Shown piece after piece: positions 16,845-26,594 of a DNA stretch of 64,000 nucleotides. The stretch is from the NCBI GenBank assembly GCA_024682075.1, contig JAIKZQ010000040.1:1-64000 (forward strand), given 5' to 3'. This stretch comes from Lachnospiraceae bacterium. Its GTDB lineage: Bacteria > Bacillota > Clostridia > Lachnospirales > Lachnospiraceae. The first letter of the stretch is position 1, and each line of letters begins with the position of its first letter. Made by a program: the position numbers and the translations under genes. The notes beneath the pieces were generated by a model. That model was not told the origin of the DNA and ran no database searches. It saw nothing but the letters and a program-made list of their open reading frames with translations.

Positions 16845-19421
16845 TCAGAGCTTCATTCCGGGTCTTCCGTGGCAGGCCTTGAACTTCTTGCCGCTTCCGC
16901 AGGGGCAGGGATCATTGGGATAGATCTTCTGTCCCGCTCTGGTCTTGGGAGCCTTCGGGCCGGAATCGTCCTTGTTGGTACCGGTCACCTGAGCCACCTG
17001 CTCACGCTCAACCTTCTGCTCCACCTTGATATGCATGAGCATCTTGACGGTATCTTCCTGAATGTTCTGGATAAGCTCGTCAAACATTGCATATCCCTGG
17101 TTCCTGTATTCGATGAGAGGATCCTTCTGACCGTAAGAAGCAAGGCCTGCGCCCTGTTCCATAATGGCCATGTCATCGATATGTGACATCCACTTGCGGT
17201 CAATGGTACGGAGAAGTATGACTCTCTCGACTTCTCTTATCTGCTCGGCCTCGGGAAACTCAGCCTCCTTGGTCTCGTAGAGCTTGACAGCTTCTTCCTT
17301 AAGCGCCTGCTTGATGCTGTTCTTCTTGAGTTTGCTCATTCTCTCCCTGGTAACGGGCTCAAGGGGAATAATGGGAAGAAGCAGCTCATTCAGTTCCGTA
17401 AAATCCCAGTTTTCGGAGGATACATCATCATTGATGCAGGTATCGACGCATCTCTCGACTATGTCGGTGATCATCTTGTATACGTAATCACGCATGCTCT
17501 CACCGTCAAGAACCTTGCGGCGTTCCTCATAGATGATCTCTCTCTGCTCACTCATGACCTTGTCATATTCGAGGAGATTCTTACGAATTCCGAAGTTATT
17601 GGACTCGATCCTCTTCTGTGCGGATTCGATGGCACCGGTAAGTGCCTTATGCTCGATCTCCTGTCCCTCGGGGATCCCGAGAGCATTGAACATGGAGATA
17701 AGACGTTCGGAACCGAAGAGTCTCATCAGGTCATCCTCAAGTGAGATATAGAACTTGGATTCACCGGGATCTCCCTGACGTCCGGAACGTCCACGGAGCT
17801 GATTGTCTATACGTCTTGACTCATGCCTCTCGGTTCCTATGATCTTGAGACCGCCTGCTGCCTTGGCTTCATCATCAAGCTTAATGTCGGTACCACGGCC
17901 TGCCATGTTGGTAGCGATCGTGACATGTCCGTGTATTCCGGCCTGTGCAACGATCTCCGCCTCACGCTCATGGAATTTTGCATTGAGTACTTCATGCTTG
18001 ATGCCGGCCTTGCTGAACATCCTGCTGAGTTCCTCACTGGCATCGATATTGATGGTGCCGATAAGGATGGGCTGCCCGGTTGCATGTGCTTCCTGAGTAG
18101 CCTTGAGTATCGCATCAAGCTTCTCTTTTTTGGTCTTATAAACCGCATCCTGAAGGTCTTTTCTGATGACAGGGGCATTGGTGGGGATGGTGATGACATC
18201 CATTCCGTAGATCTCCCTGAACTCTGCCTCCTCGGTAAGAGCGGTACCGGTCATGCCGGCTTTCTTCTCAAAAAGATTAAAGAAATTCTGGAAAGTAATG
18301 GTTGCGAGAGTTCTGGACTCACGCTTGACCTTGACGTTCTCCTTGGCTTCGATTGCCTGATGAAGTCCGTCGGAAAACCTTCTTCCGGGCATGATACGTC
18401 CGGTAAATTCATCAACTATGAGGATCTCATCATCCTTGACGACATAATCCTGATCCTTGAACATCAGATTATGAGCCCTGAGGGCGAGGATTATGTTATG
18501 GTTGATCTCTGTATTCTCGGGATCGGACAGATTCTGAATATGGAAGAACTGCTCGACCTTTGCGGTACCCTGCTCGGTAAGGTTGACGATCTTGTCCTTC
18601 TCGTTGACAACGAAGTCTCCGGTCTCTTCCTGGGTTATGCCCATGATGGCATCCATCTTGGAAAGTTCCTTGACATCGTCTCCACGCTTGAGCTGTCTGG
18701 CGAGAAGATCACACATCTGGTAAAGTGCCGTTGACTTGCCACTCTGACCTGAAATGATCAGAGGCGTTCTCGCTTCATCGATGAGAACGGAGTCAACCTC
18801 GTCGATGATACAGAAATTAAGATCTCTCAGGACCAGCTGCTTCTTATAGATAGCCATGTTGTCCCTGAGGTAATCAAAGCCCAGCTCATTGTTAGTGACA
18901 TAGGTGATGTCACAGTTATATGCTTCCTGTCTCTCCTCGGAGCTCATGGAATTAAGAACGACGCCAACGGTAAGACCGAGGAATCTGTGGACCTGGCCCA
19001 TCCATTCGGCATCACGGTTTGCCAGATAGTCGTTGACGGTGACTATGTGAACACCCTTGCCTGCAAGTGCGTTAAGGTATGCGGGACAGGTAGAAACAAG
19101 TGTCTTACCTTCACCGGTCCTCATCTCGGCGATCCTGCCCTGATGAAGAACTATGCCACCGATAAGCTGTACCTTGTAATGCTCCATTCCTATGGAACGC
19201 TTCGCTGCCTCCCTGACAACAGCAAACGCCTCGGGAAGGATATCATCAAGAGTCTCTCCCTTCTCCAGGCGTTCCTTGAACCAGGGAGTCTTGGCCTTCA
19301 GTTCTTCATCTGAAAGTGCCTGCATCTCGGGCCTGAGGCTCTCTATCTTTTCCACAATGGGAGTTATTCTTTTGAGTTCATGATCGGAATGTGTTCCGAA
19401 TAATCTTTCTGTCAGTTTCAT
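16845..19421 (-). CDS. secA: Protein translocase ATPase SecA
   Basis: An 858-residue ATPase that drives preprotein export through SecYEG. Walker [19 protein letters not shown], the DEAD-like box [18 protein letters not shown] and the second nucleotide fold ([13 protein letters not shown], then [13 protein letters not shown]) are intact. The C-terminal zinc-binding tail has the pattern [14 protein letters not shown], which also contacts SecB or lipids. Length is typical. GAGGT lies ahead of the ATG, and a sigma-A-like promoter lies 30-60 bases upstream. prfB and the HD-GYP gene follow. Confidence 0.98.
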   Translation of the reverse strand: MKLTERLFGTHSDHELKRITPIVEKIESLRPEMQALSDEELKAKTPWFKERLEKGETLDDILPEAFAVVREAAKRSIGMEHYKVQLIGGIVLHQGRIAEMRTGEGKTLVSTCPAYLNALAGKGVHIVTVNDYLANRDAEWMGQVHRFLGLTVGVVLNSMSSEERQEAYNCDITYVTNNELGFDYLRDNMAIYKKQLVLRDLNFCIIDEVDSVLIDEARTPLIISGQSGKSTALYQMCDLLARQLKRGDDVKELSKMDAIMGITQEETGDFVVNEKDKIVNLTEQGTAKVEQFFHIQNLSDPENTEINHNIILALRAHNLMFKDQDYVVKDDEILIVDEFTGRIMPGRRFSDGLHQAIEAKENVKVKRESRTLATITFQNFFNLFEKKAGMTGTALTEEAEFREIYGMDVITIPTNAPVIRKDLQDAVYKTKKEKLDAILKATQEAHATGQPILIGTINIDASEELSRMFSKAGIKHEVLNAKFHEREAEIVAQAGIHGHVTIATNMAGRGTDIKLDDEAKAAGGLKIIGTERHESRRIDNQLRGRSGRQGDPGESKFYISLEDDLMRLFGSERLISMFNALGIPEGQEIEHKALTGAIESAQKRIESNNFGIRKNLLEYDKVMSEQREIIYEERRKVLDGESMRDYVYKMITDIVERCVDTCINDDVSSENWDFTELNELLLPIIPLEPVTRERMSKLKKNSIKQALKEEAVKLYETKEAEFPEAEQIREVERVILLRTIDRKWMSHIDDMAIMEQGAGLASYGQKDPLIEYRNQGYAMFDELIQNIQEDTVKMLMHIKVEQKVEREQVAQVTGTNKDDSGPKAPKTRAGQKIYPNDPCPCGSGKKFKACHGRPGMKL

Positions 19422-19448
19422 AATATGTCTTTTACCTCACATCCGACT

Positions 19449-19477
19449 ATTTTATCAGATATGGGGTATTGTTTCAA
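19449..19477 (-). promoter_or_regulatory. Sigma-A-type promoter of secA
   Basis: On the minus strand TTGAAA (19477-19472) is followed after exactly 17 bases by TAAAAT (19454-19449), about 30 bases before the secA start. It lies just past the stop of the upstream acetyltransferase gene. Confidence 0.65.
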
Positions 19478-19481
19478 TAAA

Positions 19482-19919
19482 TCATATAATCTTCCAAAGT
19501 CTGCTCTCTTTGACCGTTTTAACGTATCCATGCTTCAGGTACAGGTCATCGGCTATCGAATCCATGCACAGATAATCGGCCTTCAGCCTGACGGCATCCG
19601 CCTCGATCCGGTCAAGGATCATCGATGCAAACCCCTTATGCCTGTGATCCGGATGCGTATATGCCCCTGAAATATGTCCGATCATCCCGCTTGGGGAATC
19701 ATCGCAGGGGAAAACGCGAAAATAGGTCACCGTCATCACCGAGGCAAGCGTTCCGTCATCCTCAAACACACCGTATGTGTGGTTGCCGACCGGTCCTCCC
19801 TCTTTTCCCGCACAGTAAAGAAGTGCCGTCTCCTCATTCATCGGAAAAGGAAAACCTGGCCGCCCGGAAAGCCTGACCAGTTCGGGCACATCATTACCGC
19901 AAAGTTCATCAATCCTCAT
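19482..19919 (-). CDS. GNAT family N-acetyltransferase
   Basis: A 145-residue GNAT protein of unknown substrate. The acetyl-CoA motif is HPDHRHKGFASMILDRIEAD, with the acceptor strand GMIGHISGAYTHPDHR before it and DDLYLKHGYVKTVKESRLW near the end. I chose the ATG at 19919 because GGAG lies 6 bases ahead; the longer frame absorbs that site. It lies between the sugar isomerase-like gene and secA. Confidence 0.8.
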   Translation of the reverse strand: MRIDELCGNDVPELVRLSGRPGFPFPMNEETALLYCAGKEGGPVGNHTYGVFEDDGTLASVMTVTYFRVFPCDDSPSGMIGHISGAYTHPDHRHKGFASMILDRIEADAVRLKADYLCMDSIADDLYLKHGYVKTVKESRLWKII

Positions 19920-19963
19920 AATCATCTCCACAATCCGCCCCCGGATATCTCAGGGGCTGCCTG

Positions 19964-20800
19964 TCAAATGCTGTCATATATTTTCAATATATGATCACGG
20001 CATCCCGCATGGTTTTCGGGGGTCGTATTTTCCAGGGTCGCATGAATGAAAGGCTTTTTTTCCTTAACAAATCTCAGGATCCGCTCATAATTCATTTCAC
20101 CGATCCCGCATCCCACCGAATTCAGTGTCCCGTCGTAATTCACGGTAAAATCCTTGAGGTGGATCATAATGATCCTCTCTCCGAGCAGATCGATGGTATG
20201 TTCAAAGATCTCTTCCCTGTTCTTGTAATTGGTACCGTCCAGCAGGTTCACCGGATCGAATATTATCCCGAGATTCGGCGAATCGACTTCATCAAGCACC
20301 TGTTTTGCCCTGTCAGCATTCCAGACAATATGCTTCGCGACAGGTTCTATCGCAAACATCACTCCGAATTCTTCGGCATACTTCACGATACCGCGGAGCT
20401 CTTTTATGAATGACTGAAGTGCCCACTCGGTCCTGCATTCCGGATCATATTTATACTCTGAATTCGGAGCACCGGTCTCGGTACCGACCATGCCGGCTCC
20501 GAGCATCGAGGCAAATCTTATGGCGGCAATATATTTATTCCTTATGCTCTCAAGTTTCTCGGGAACGGGCTCCGCCAGATTCAGATAGCATCCAAGCACA
20601 GCTACGTCCACATTGTTTTTTTCGAAAACTCTCCTGAGGTACATAGCATATCCGGGAGTCAGGGCATAGGGTGCCGAGGGAAGTCCCTTTATCTTGGACA
20701 GTGCAAGATGTCCGCATTTATACCCCATGTCATGCACAAGGGCAATCCTCTCTTCAAAAGGAAGTTCCGCCGTATCGTGAAGTCTGATCCCAAGCTGCAT
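19964..20800 (-). CDS. Sugar phosphate isomerase/epimerase-like TIM-barrel protein
   Basis: A 278-residue AP-endonuclease-2/xylose-isomerase-like TIM barrel. Metal-binding acidic and His positions appear in MVGTETGAP, GVMFAIEPVAKHI, NLGIIFDPVNLLD and IIMIHLKDF, in the usual order. The substrate is unknown. It lies directly after the uxaA terminator, so it is probably transcribed separately, though read-through could link it to galacturonate use. The ATG at 20800 has GGAGG ahead, inside what would be coding sequence from the upstream ATG at 20812. Confidence 0.8.
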   Translation of the reverse strand: MQLGIRLHDTAELPFEERIALVHDMGYKCGHLALSKIKGLPSAPYALTPGYAMYLRRVFEKNNVDVAVLGCYLNLAEPVPEKLESIRNKYIAAIRFASMLGAGMVGTETGAPNSEYKYDPECRTEWALQSFIKELRGIVKYAEEFGVMFAIEPVAKHIVWNADRAKQVLDEVDSPNLGIIFDPVNLLDGTNYKNREEIFEHTIDLLGERIIMIHLKDFTVNYDGTLNSVGCGIGEMNYERILRFVKEKKPFIHATLENTTPENHAGCRDHILKIYDSI

Positions 20801-20819
20801 ATATGCCTCCATTTACAAA

Positions 20820-20842
20820 AGCGGTCGCATCATGCGACCGCT
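20820..20842 (-). terminator. Terminator of the uxaB-uxaA operon
   Basis: A near-perfect palindrome, AGCGGTCGCAT/ATGCGACCGCT with one central base, followed by TTTTGT on the minus strand, 50 bases after the uxaA stop. Confidence 0.8.
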
Positions 20843-20893
20843 AATATTTTACATTGAATAACCGTTCCTAACAATGCGTAAGTCCGTCTTCCG

Positions 20894-22381
20894 TCAAAGA
20901 GTCACGCCGGTCTTGAATATGGCCATGTCATGAAACCCTGCTTCTTCCGATCTGACCTTCCTGCCTTCCGCGACCTCGATCACCAGATCATACAGCTCAT
21001 CCGTCACGTCATCCCGGGATTTTCCTTCTTCCGTAAGCACTCCGGCATCAAAATCGATCCAGTTCTTTTTGCGCGAAGCCAGCGCGGAATTCGTCGATAT
21101 CTTCAGAGTAGGGACAGGAGAAGCAAAAGGAGTTCCCCGGCCTGTAGTGAAGAGAATGATCTGTGCTCCTGAAGCCGCCAGTGCCGTGGCTGCGACGAGA
21201 TCGTTGCCCGGGGCAGAAAGGAGGTTAAGCCCCGCGCACGATACTCTCTCGCCATATTTCAGAACGCCCTTTACAGGTGCGGATCCGGACTTCTGTGTGC
21301 ATCCGAGTGATTTATCCTCAAGCGTAGATATCCCGCCCTTCTTGTTGCCGGGCGAGGGGTTCTCATAAATGGTCTGACCGTTTGCCTTGTAATAATTCTT
21401 GAAATCATTTATCAGGCAGACTGTCTTATCGAACAGTTCCTTATCCGCGCAGCGGTTCATGAGGATTGTCTCGGCACCGAACATCTCGGGCACCTCAGTG
21501 AGAATGGTCGTGCCTCCTTTTGAGACAAGCCTGTCCGAGAACCTGCCCACGAGCGGATTGGCAGTAATTCCCGACAAGCCGTCGGATCCGCCGCACTTCA
21601 GTCCTATGACAAGTTTTGAAACCGGCACATCCTGCCTTTCATCGCCGCCCACATATTCAATGAGCTGCTTAACAAGCTTTGTTCCTTCAGCTATCTCATC
21701 CTCTGCATCCTGACAGACCAGAAACTTTATCCTTTCGGGATCCATGTCACCCAGCATCGGCTTAAGCACATCAAGATTGCTGTTCTCGCATCCGAGGCTC
21801 AGTACCAGCACGCCGCCCGCATTGGGGTGCTTTATCAGATCGCACAAAATGGTGCGGGTATTATCCTGATCGTCTCCCATTTGCGAACAGCCGTAAGGAT
21901 GAGAGAATGACACGACATCAGAAACGCTGCCCTTAATGTTTTCGCGGGACACTTTCGCAATCGCGGATGCCACATCGTTAACACATCCGACAGTAGGGAT
22001 GATCCATATCTCGTTCCTTACGCCCACATTTCCGTCATCTCTGAGGAATCCTCTGAACGTTCCGGTAATGCCTTTTTTTACGGGTGAGGGAACCGGTGCA
22101 TATTCATAATCAAGAAGCTCGCCAAGTCCGGTGCGGATATTGTGAGTATGAACCCAGCCGCCTGCGGGAATATCTTCTGTCGCAATGCCTATACGGTAGC
22201 CGTACTTGATGATCTCATTGTCTTTTCCGATCCCGCAAAGGGCAACCTTGTGTCCGGCAGGGATCTTCTCCGCAGTTGTGACGGTCAGATCAGGATCAAA
22301 GGAAAGAATCATGTCCTTATCAAGATCATCCAGTGCAACCGCCACATTATCAGATTCATTTATCCTTATATAACGCTGCAT
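20894..22381 (-). CDS. uxaA: Altronate dehydratase
   Basis: A 495-residue enzyme that dehydrates D-altronate to 2-keto-3-deoxygluconate in galacturonate breakdown. The N-terminal SAF-type domain (about 1-95, with IGIATEDIPAGGWVHTHN) is fused to the large UxaA domain. The latter has the SHPYGCSQMGDDQDNTRTIL stretch, then LKCGGSDGLSGITANPLVG and VPEMFGAE. The start is 4 bases after the uxaB stop and AGGAT lies ahead of the ATG, so the two are cotranscribed. A terminator follows. No KDG kinase or aldolase is in this window. Confidence 0.95.
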   Translation of the reverse strand: MQRYIRINESDNVAVALDDLDKDMILSFDPDLTVTTAEKIPAGHKVALCGIGKDNEIIKYGYRIGIATEDIPAGGWVHTHNIRTGLGELLDYEYAPVPSPVKKGITGTFRGFLRDDGNVGVRNEIWIIPTVGCVNDVASAIAKVSRENIKGSVSDVVSFSHPYGCSQMGDDQDNTRTILCDLIKHPNAGGVLVLSLGCENSNLDVLKPMLGDMDPERIKFLVCQDAEDEIAEGTKLVKQLIEYVGGDERQDVPVSKLVIGLKCGGSDGLSGITANPLVGRFSDRLVSKGGTTILTEVPEMFGAETILMNRCADKELFDKTVCLINDFKNYYKANGQTIYENPSPGNKKGGISTLEDKSLGCTQKSGSAPVKGVLKYGERVSCAGLNLLSAPGNDLVAATALAASGAQIILFTTGRGTPFASPVPTLKISTNSALASRKKNWIDFDAGVLTEEGKSRDDVTDELYDLVIEVAEGRKVRSEEAGFHDMAIFKTGVTL

Positions 22382-22385
22382 TATT

Positions 22386-23846
22386 TCATCCTATCTTTTC
22401 CATGGCATTCCTCATGCCGTTTTCCCTGATATCAGATACATATGCCGTCACAGCTTCGGCAAGCCCTTCTATGCCGTTAAGATCCTTTCCGTGAAAATCC
22501 TCCCTGGCCAGGTACGCACTGACAATGTCAGCAGGCTCTTTAGCAGAGTTTTCCGCGAAAAACCTGAGCACTGCCTCATCGTCCTTGATGTCATAGGGCT
22601 GTCCGTTCCTGCTTCCCTTAAGAACGCCGTCAACGATCTCGGTCCCGTGATAGAACTCGATCAGTGCGGCAATGGAGAATGTAAGGTGAACGGGAAGCCT
22701 GCCGAACTTTTCAACATATCCCAGGAACGAGGGAAGGCAGCGTGCCCTCCACTTCGACACGGAATTCAGCGATATCGCAAGGAGTGCATGATCAACAAAA
22801 GGATTATTGAAGCGGTTGACCACTTCCGATGCAAATGCCTTCAGATCTTCCTCGGGAAGCGTCAGAGTGGGAATGACCTCATCATATATGGTCTCATTCA
22901 TGAACTTCCTGATGTCATCATCCTGCATGGAATCCCTGACAATGTCCTTGCCCATGAGATATGCCATGAGAACAAATGATGTATGCGCGCCGTTAAGGAT
23001 CCTGACCTTTCTCTGCTTATAGGGATGATGATCCCTGGTGAAGATGACGGGAAGTCCCGCACCGGGAAGGTCGAACTCTTTGCTTATATCTTTGTCGGAT
23101 TCGATCACCCACAATGCAAACGGTTCACCCGTGACCATTATGCGGTCTTCGTATCCGAGTTCTTCCCACTCTTTTTCTTCATTTGCCTTGGGATATCCCG
23201 TCACGATCCTGTCCACGAGGGTCTGGGTAAACACACATGAATTCTCAACCCATTTCCTGAATTCATCCGAAAGTCCCCAGTTTTCTATCTGTGCGAGCAC
23301 GCACTCTTTTAAATGAAGACCGTTATCATCAATGAGTTCCACGGGAAGCATCACAAGTCCTTTATCCTCTGCTCCTTCGAAGGTCTCAAATCTATGATAC
23401 AGGAATTTGGTCAGCTTGGCGGGAAAACTTGAAGGCGGAGTCATTTCAAACCTGTCATCCGGGACATACACGATTCCCGCTTCCGTGGTATTGGACACCA
23501 CAAAACGAAGCGTGTCGATCTCGGCAAGCTTCATATATTCATCATATTCGGAGATCGCATCAACGGCATCCGCAACGCTGGTGACTATGCGGTTGATCTT
23601 CCTGCCCACGCCGTCCACGTTTCCGCGAAGAGACACGGTATACTGGCACTCCTGTGCACGGAAAGGCTCAAGATTTCCGAACTCAATAGGTTTGATCAGG
23701 ATTATGTCCCCGTCAAAATTCCCGCGTTCATTGGCAATGTCGATCATATAGTCAACGAATGCACGGAGGAAATTGCCTTCACCGAACTGCACAACCTTAA
23801 CCGGACGAGTCTTTTTACCTGTTTTAGCGCGATTTAGTGTTTCCAT
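22386..23846 (-). CDS. uxaB: Tagaturonate reductase (altronate oxidoreductase)
   Basis: A 486-residue NAD-dependent dehydrogenase of the mannitol dehydrogenase family that reduces D-tagaturonate to D-altronate. The Rossmann start VVQFGEGNFLRAFVDYM, the FIFTRDHHPYKQRKVRILNG-like region and the FAPTFS-type C-terminal helices fit UxaB. Fructuronate reductase (UxuB) is the main alternative, but adjacency to uxaA supports UxaB. I use the ATG at 23846; the GGAGG is 12 bases ahead, and a GTG seven codons earlier is unlikely. It is first in the uxaB-uxaA transcript, driven by the promoter at 23964-23992. Confidence 0.92.
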   Translation of the reverse strand: METLNRAKTGKKTRPVKVVQFGEGNFLRAFVDYMIDIANERGNFDGDIILIKPIEFGNLEPFRAQECQYTVSLRGNVDGVGRKINRIVTSVADAVDAISEYDEYMKLAEIDTLRFVVSNTTEAGIVYVPDDRFEMTPPSSFPAKLTKFLYHRFETFEGAEDKGLVMLPVELIDDNGLHLKECVLAQIENWGLSDEFRKWVENSCVFTQTLVDRIVTGYPKANEEKEWEELGYEDRIMVTGEPFALWVIESDKDISKEFDLPGAGLPVIFTRDHHPYKQRKVRILNGAHTSFVLMAYLMGKDIVRDSMQDDDIRKFMNETIYDEVIPTLTLPEEDLKAFASEVVNRFNNPFVDHALLAISLNSVSKWRARCLPSFLGYVEKFGRLPVHLTFSIAALIEFYHGTEIVDGVLKGSRNGQPYDIKDDEAVLRFFAENSAKEPADIVSAYLAREDFHGKDLNGIEGLAEAVTAYVSDIRENGMRNAMEKIG

Positions 23847-23944
23847 GTTTACGGACGACCTCCACACAAATGTATTTTATTGAAAAAAATGAAAAAAGAT
23901 CGGATTTTCAGAAAGTGCTTTCGTAAAAAATCAGGCACTTTTGA

Positions 23945-23958
23945 TGTAAGCCCTTACA
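23945..23958 (-). promoter_or_regulatory. LacI-type operator at the uxaB promoter
   Basis: TGTAAGCCCTTACA is a near-perfect 14-bp palindrome of the LacI/cre class. It lies just downstream of the minus-strand -10 box at 23964-23969, where a bound repressor would block the transcription start. It closely matches the second operator at 24058-24071. An additional inverted repeat (AAAGTGC/GCACTTT, 23912-23941) lies in the leader. Confidence 0.7.
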
Positions 23959-23963
23959 TATGG

Positions 23964-23992
23964 ATAATACTATTAAAATTCGTCATCGTCAA
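23964..23992 (-). promoter_or_regulatory. Sigma-A-type promoter of uxaB-uxaA
   Basis: Minus strand: TTGACG (23992-23987), a 17-base spacer, then TATTAT (23969-23964). The LacI-type operator follows directly, which fits repression at the start site. Confidence 0.75.
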
Positions 23993-24022
23993 CAACTATT
24001 TGATTATTTTTCCATGAAACAC

Positions 24023-24051
24023 TTGCATTCATTTTCACGTTTTTATATAAT
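24023..24051 (+). promoter_or_regulatory. Sigma-A-type promoter of lacI-uxaC
   Basis: TTGCAT (24023-24028), a 17-base spacer, TATAAT (24046-24051). It points away from the uxaB promoter, giving a divergent pair in one intergenic region. Confidence 0.75.
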
Positions 24052-24057
24052 CTCTGT

Positions 24058-24071
24058 TGTAAACGCTTTCA
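24058..24071 (+). promoter_or_regulatory. LacI/cre-type operator at the lacI-uxaC promoter
   Basis: TGTAAACGCTTTCA fits the general LacI-family and cre pattern and lies at the expected transcription start, 7 bases after the -10 box. It shares TGTAA-C-CTT-CA with the operator at 23945. It could be bound by the encoded regulator, by CcpA, or by both. A further inverted repeat, GGAACCG/CGGTTCC, lies in the leader at 24083-24112. Confidence 0.7.
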
Positions 24072-24131
24072 GCTTTTTTTCAGGAACCGTTTCAACAAAC
24101 GTGATCGGTTCCATGTCTAATCGGAGGGGTC

Positions 24132-25169
24132 GTGAAAGAACATTCAGTTACCATTTACGATATCTCGGAGCAGGCCGGGGTATCAATTGCAACAGTCTCC
24201 AGGGTATTGAACAATTCAAGTAATGTAAGCGAAGCCACCAAGAAAAAGGTCCTTAACGCCATCAAGGACACCGGCTATACGCCCAATGCCTTCGCAAGAG
24301 GACTCGGTCTTAACACGATGAAGACCATCGGAATACTCGCAGCCGATTCCTCAGACCTCTATCTTGCCAAGGCAATCTACTATTTTGAAGAAGAACTCAG
24401 GGCAAGCGGATACGACTCACTTCTGTGCTGTACCGGATATGCGCATAAGGACAAGAAGGCTGCCATTGAACTGCTCATCAGCAAGAAAGTCGACGGCATC
24501 ATCCTGGTCGGTTCCAACTTCGTTTATCCCGATGTCGCAGATAACAAATACATCCTGAGTGCTGCCGAAAAGGTCCCCGTCATGCTTCTCAATGCCGAGC
24601 TTGAGGGCAATAACATATACTGTGTCAGCTCGGATGATTACAAGAGCATGTACAAGGCTACCGGAGAATTGATCGGATCCGGCTTCAGGAACATCCTGTA
24701 TTTCTATAATTCACTCTCCTATTCCGGAGCACTCAAGGAAAGAGGATACCGCGATGCTATGAAAGATGCGGGAATAAATGTCGTGGAAAGACAGCTCCAG
24801 TTCTTTGAAGGTACCCGCGAGGATGTTCACGGAATGGCCGCCCAGCTTGAAAAAACCGCATCAACAGGTCTGAAATTCAACGCCGTGATAGCTGCTGACG
24901 ACACACTCGCCCTCAGCGCTGTCAAATATGCTCTTTCAAAAGGCTATAAGATCCCGGAGGAATTCTCTGTGATCGGATACAACAACTCAATGCTTGCAAC
25001 ATGCTCGGAACCCGAACTCACATCAATAGACAACAAGCTTGAAACTCTGTGCCAGAAGCTCACAGCCACTCTCATGGGCGTCCTTTCAGGCGAAGAAATG
25101 CCCAAGAAGACAATATTCGGCGGTGAGATCGTCACAAGAGGAACAACAAAAGGAGGCACCTCAAAATGA
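24132..25169 (+). CDS. LacI family transcriptional regulator of uronate genes
   Basis: A 345-residue LacI-type regulator. The N-terminal helix-turn-helix TIYDISEQAGVSIATVSRVL lies at about residues 7-26. A periplasmic-binding-like effector domain follows (KKVDGIILVGSNF, NAVIAADDTLALSAVKYALS, EFSVIGYNNSMLA). GTG start with GGAGG 5 bases ahead. Its end overlaps uxaC by 4 bases (ATGA), so the two are coupled. From the neighbours the effector is likely galacturonate or a later uronate intermediate (inference), and it probably acts on the two operators in the divergent region, including its own. Confidence 0.9.
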   Translation: MKEHSVTIYDISEQAGVSIATVSRVLNNSSNVSEATKKKVLNAIKDTGYTPNAFARGLGLNTMKTIGILAADSSDLYLAKAIYYFEEELRASGYDSLLCCTGYAHKDKKAAIELLISKKVDGIILVGSNFVYPDVADNKYILSAAEKVPVMLLNAELEGNNIYCVSSDDYKSMYKATGELIGSGFRNILYFYNSLSYSGALKERGYRDAMKDAGINVVERQLQFFEGTREDVHGMAAQLEKTASTGLKFNAVIAADDTLALSAVKYALSKGYKIPEEFSVIGYNNSMLATCSEPELTSIDNKLETLCQKLTATLMGVLSGEEMPKKTIFGGEIVTRGTTKGGTSK

Positions 25170-26587
25170 AACCTTTCATGGACGAAGAATTCCTGCTCGA
25201 GTCCGAAACGGCATCCAGGCTTTTCCATACCTATGCCGAGAAAACTCCCATTCTTGACTATCACTGCCACATCTCTCCCAAAGAGATCGCTGAGGACAGG
25301 AAATTCGACAACATTGCGCAGGTATGGCTCGGAGGCGATCATTACAAATGGCGTTTCATGAGAAGCTGCGGAGTAGAGGAAAAATACATCACCGGCGATG
25401 CATCCGATCACGACAAGTTCGTGATGTGGGCAAAGTGCCTGGGCAAGGCTATAGGCAACCCCTTATATCACTGGAGTCACCTTGAACTTCAGAGATACTT
25501 CGATTATCACGGACACCTTTGCGAAGATACCGCCGAGGAAGTATGGGAGATATGCAACAAAAAACTCGCCGATCCCTCGATGAGTGCAAAAGGCATCATT
25601 AAGCAAAGCGGTGTCACTCTTATCTGTACCACCGACGATCCCATCGATGACCTGTGCTGGCACAAGCAGATCCGCGAAGATTCTTCATTTGACGTGAAGG
25701 TACTTCCCGCATGGCGTCCGGACAAGGCAATGAATATCGAGAAGCCCGATTACAAGGATTATCTCAAAAAGCTTGCCGCAGTTTCGGGAATGGACGAGAT
25801 CAAGACATGGCACGGACTGCGCCATGCTCTCAAGACCAGAATGGAATTTTTCAAAGAACAGGGATGCGTCATTTCCGATCACGCACTTGAATTTGTGATG
25901 TATGCTCCCGCGACCGAAGATGAAGTTGAGGCCATCTTCTTAAAGAGACTTAACAACATTCCTCTCACAAAGGATGACGAGTACAAATTCAAGACTGCAT
26001 TCATGACATTCGTGTCAGGTGAATATGTCGCCCTTGACTGGGCAATGCAGCTCCATTACGGATGCAAGAGGGATAATAACACCCGCATGTACAAGTCTCT
26101 CGGTCCCGACACCGGATACGACTGCATCAACAACAACACTCCTTCGAGCCAGTGTGCGGATTTCCTCGATTCACTGGAAAAAGAAGGAAAGCTCCCCAGA
26201 ACAATACTCTACTCCCTGAACCCCGCCGACAACGAATACATCGGAACCATCATCGGATGCTTCCAGGATTCAACGGCTGTTGCAAAGATCCAGCAGGGAA
26301 GCGCATGGTGGTTCAATGACCACATCAAGGGAATGACCGATCAGATCAAGTCACTTGCAAGTCTCGGAAATCTCTCGGGCTTCGTCGGAATGCTGACAGA
26401 CTCAAGATCATTCCTCAGCTACACCCGTCACGAGTACTTCAGAAGGATCCTGTGCAACATCCTGGGCGACTGGGTCGAAAAAGGTAAATTCCCCGAGGAT
26501 TACAAGATACTCGGTGAGATCGTCGAGGACATCTCATACTACAATGCGGTAAGATACTTCAAGTTCCCTCTTGACGACAAAAAGTAA
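25166..26587 (+). CDS. uxaC: Glucuronate/galacturonate isomerase
   Basis: A 473-residue amidohydrolase-superfamily isomerase that converts D-galacturonate to D-tagaturonate or D-glucuronate to D-fructuronate. The N-terminal LDYHCHISPKEI supplies two metal-binding His residues. CTTDDPIDDLCWH, FVMYAPATEDEVE and LTDSRSFLSYTRHEYFRRI are typical of UxaC. GGAGG lies ahead of the ATG. Together with uxaB and uxaA it gives galacturonate to 2-keto-3-deoxygluconate. Transport and the last two steps must be encoded elsewhere. Confidence 0.95.
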   Translation: MKPFMDEEFLLESETASRLFHTYAEKTPILDYHCHISPKEIAEDRKFDNIAQVWLGGDHYKWRFMRSCGVEEKYITGDASDHDKFVMWAKCLGKAIGNPLYHWSHLELQRYFDYHGHLCEDTAEEVWEICNKKLADPSMSAKGIIKQSGVTLICTTDDPIDDLCWHKQIREDSSFDVKVLPAWRPDKAMNIEKPDYKDYLKKLAAVSGMDEIKTWHGLRHALKTRMEFFKEQGCVISDHALEFVMYAPATEDEVEAIFLKRLNNIPLTKDDEYKFKTAFMTFVSGEYVALDWAMQLHYGCKRDNNTRMYKSLGPDTGYDCINNNTPSSQCADFLDSLEKEGKLPRTILYSLNPADNEYIGTIIGCFQDSTAVAKIQQGSAWWFNDHIKGMTDQIKSLASLGNLSGFVGMLTDSRSFLSYTRHEYFRRILCNILGDWVEKGKFPEDYKILGEIVEDISYYNAVRYFKFPLDDKK

Positions 26588-26594
26588 GGCTAAG

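Noticed and set aside
17823..18734. 303-codon plus-strand open frame
   Set aside because: Antisense to secA; caused by codon bias of the real gene.
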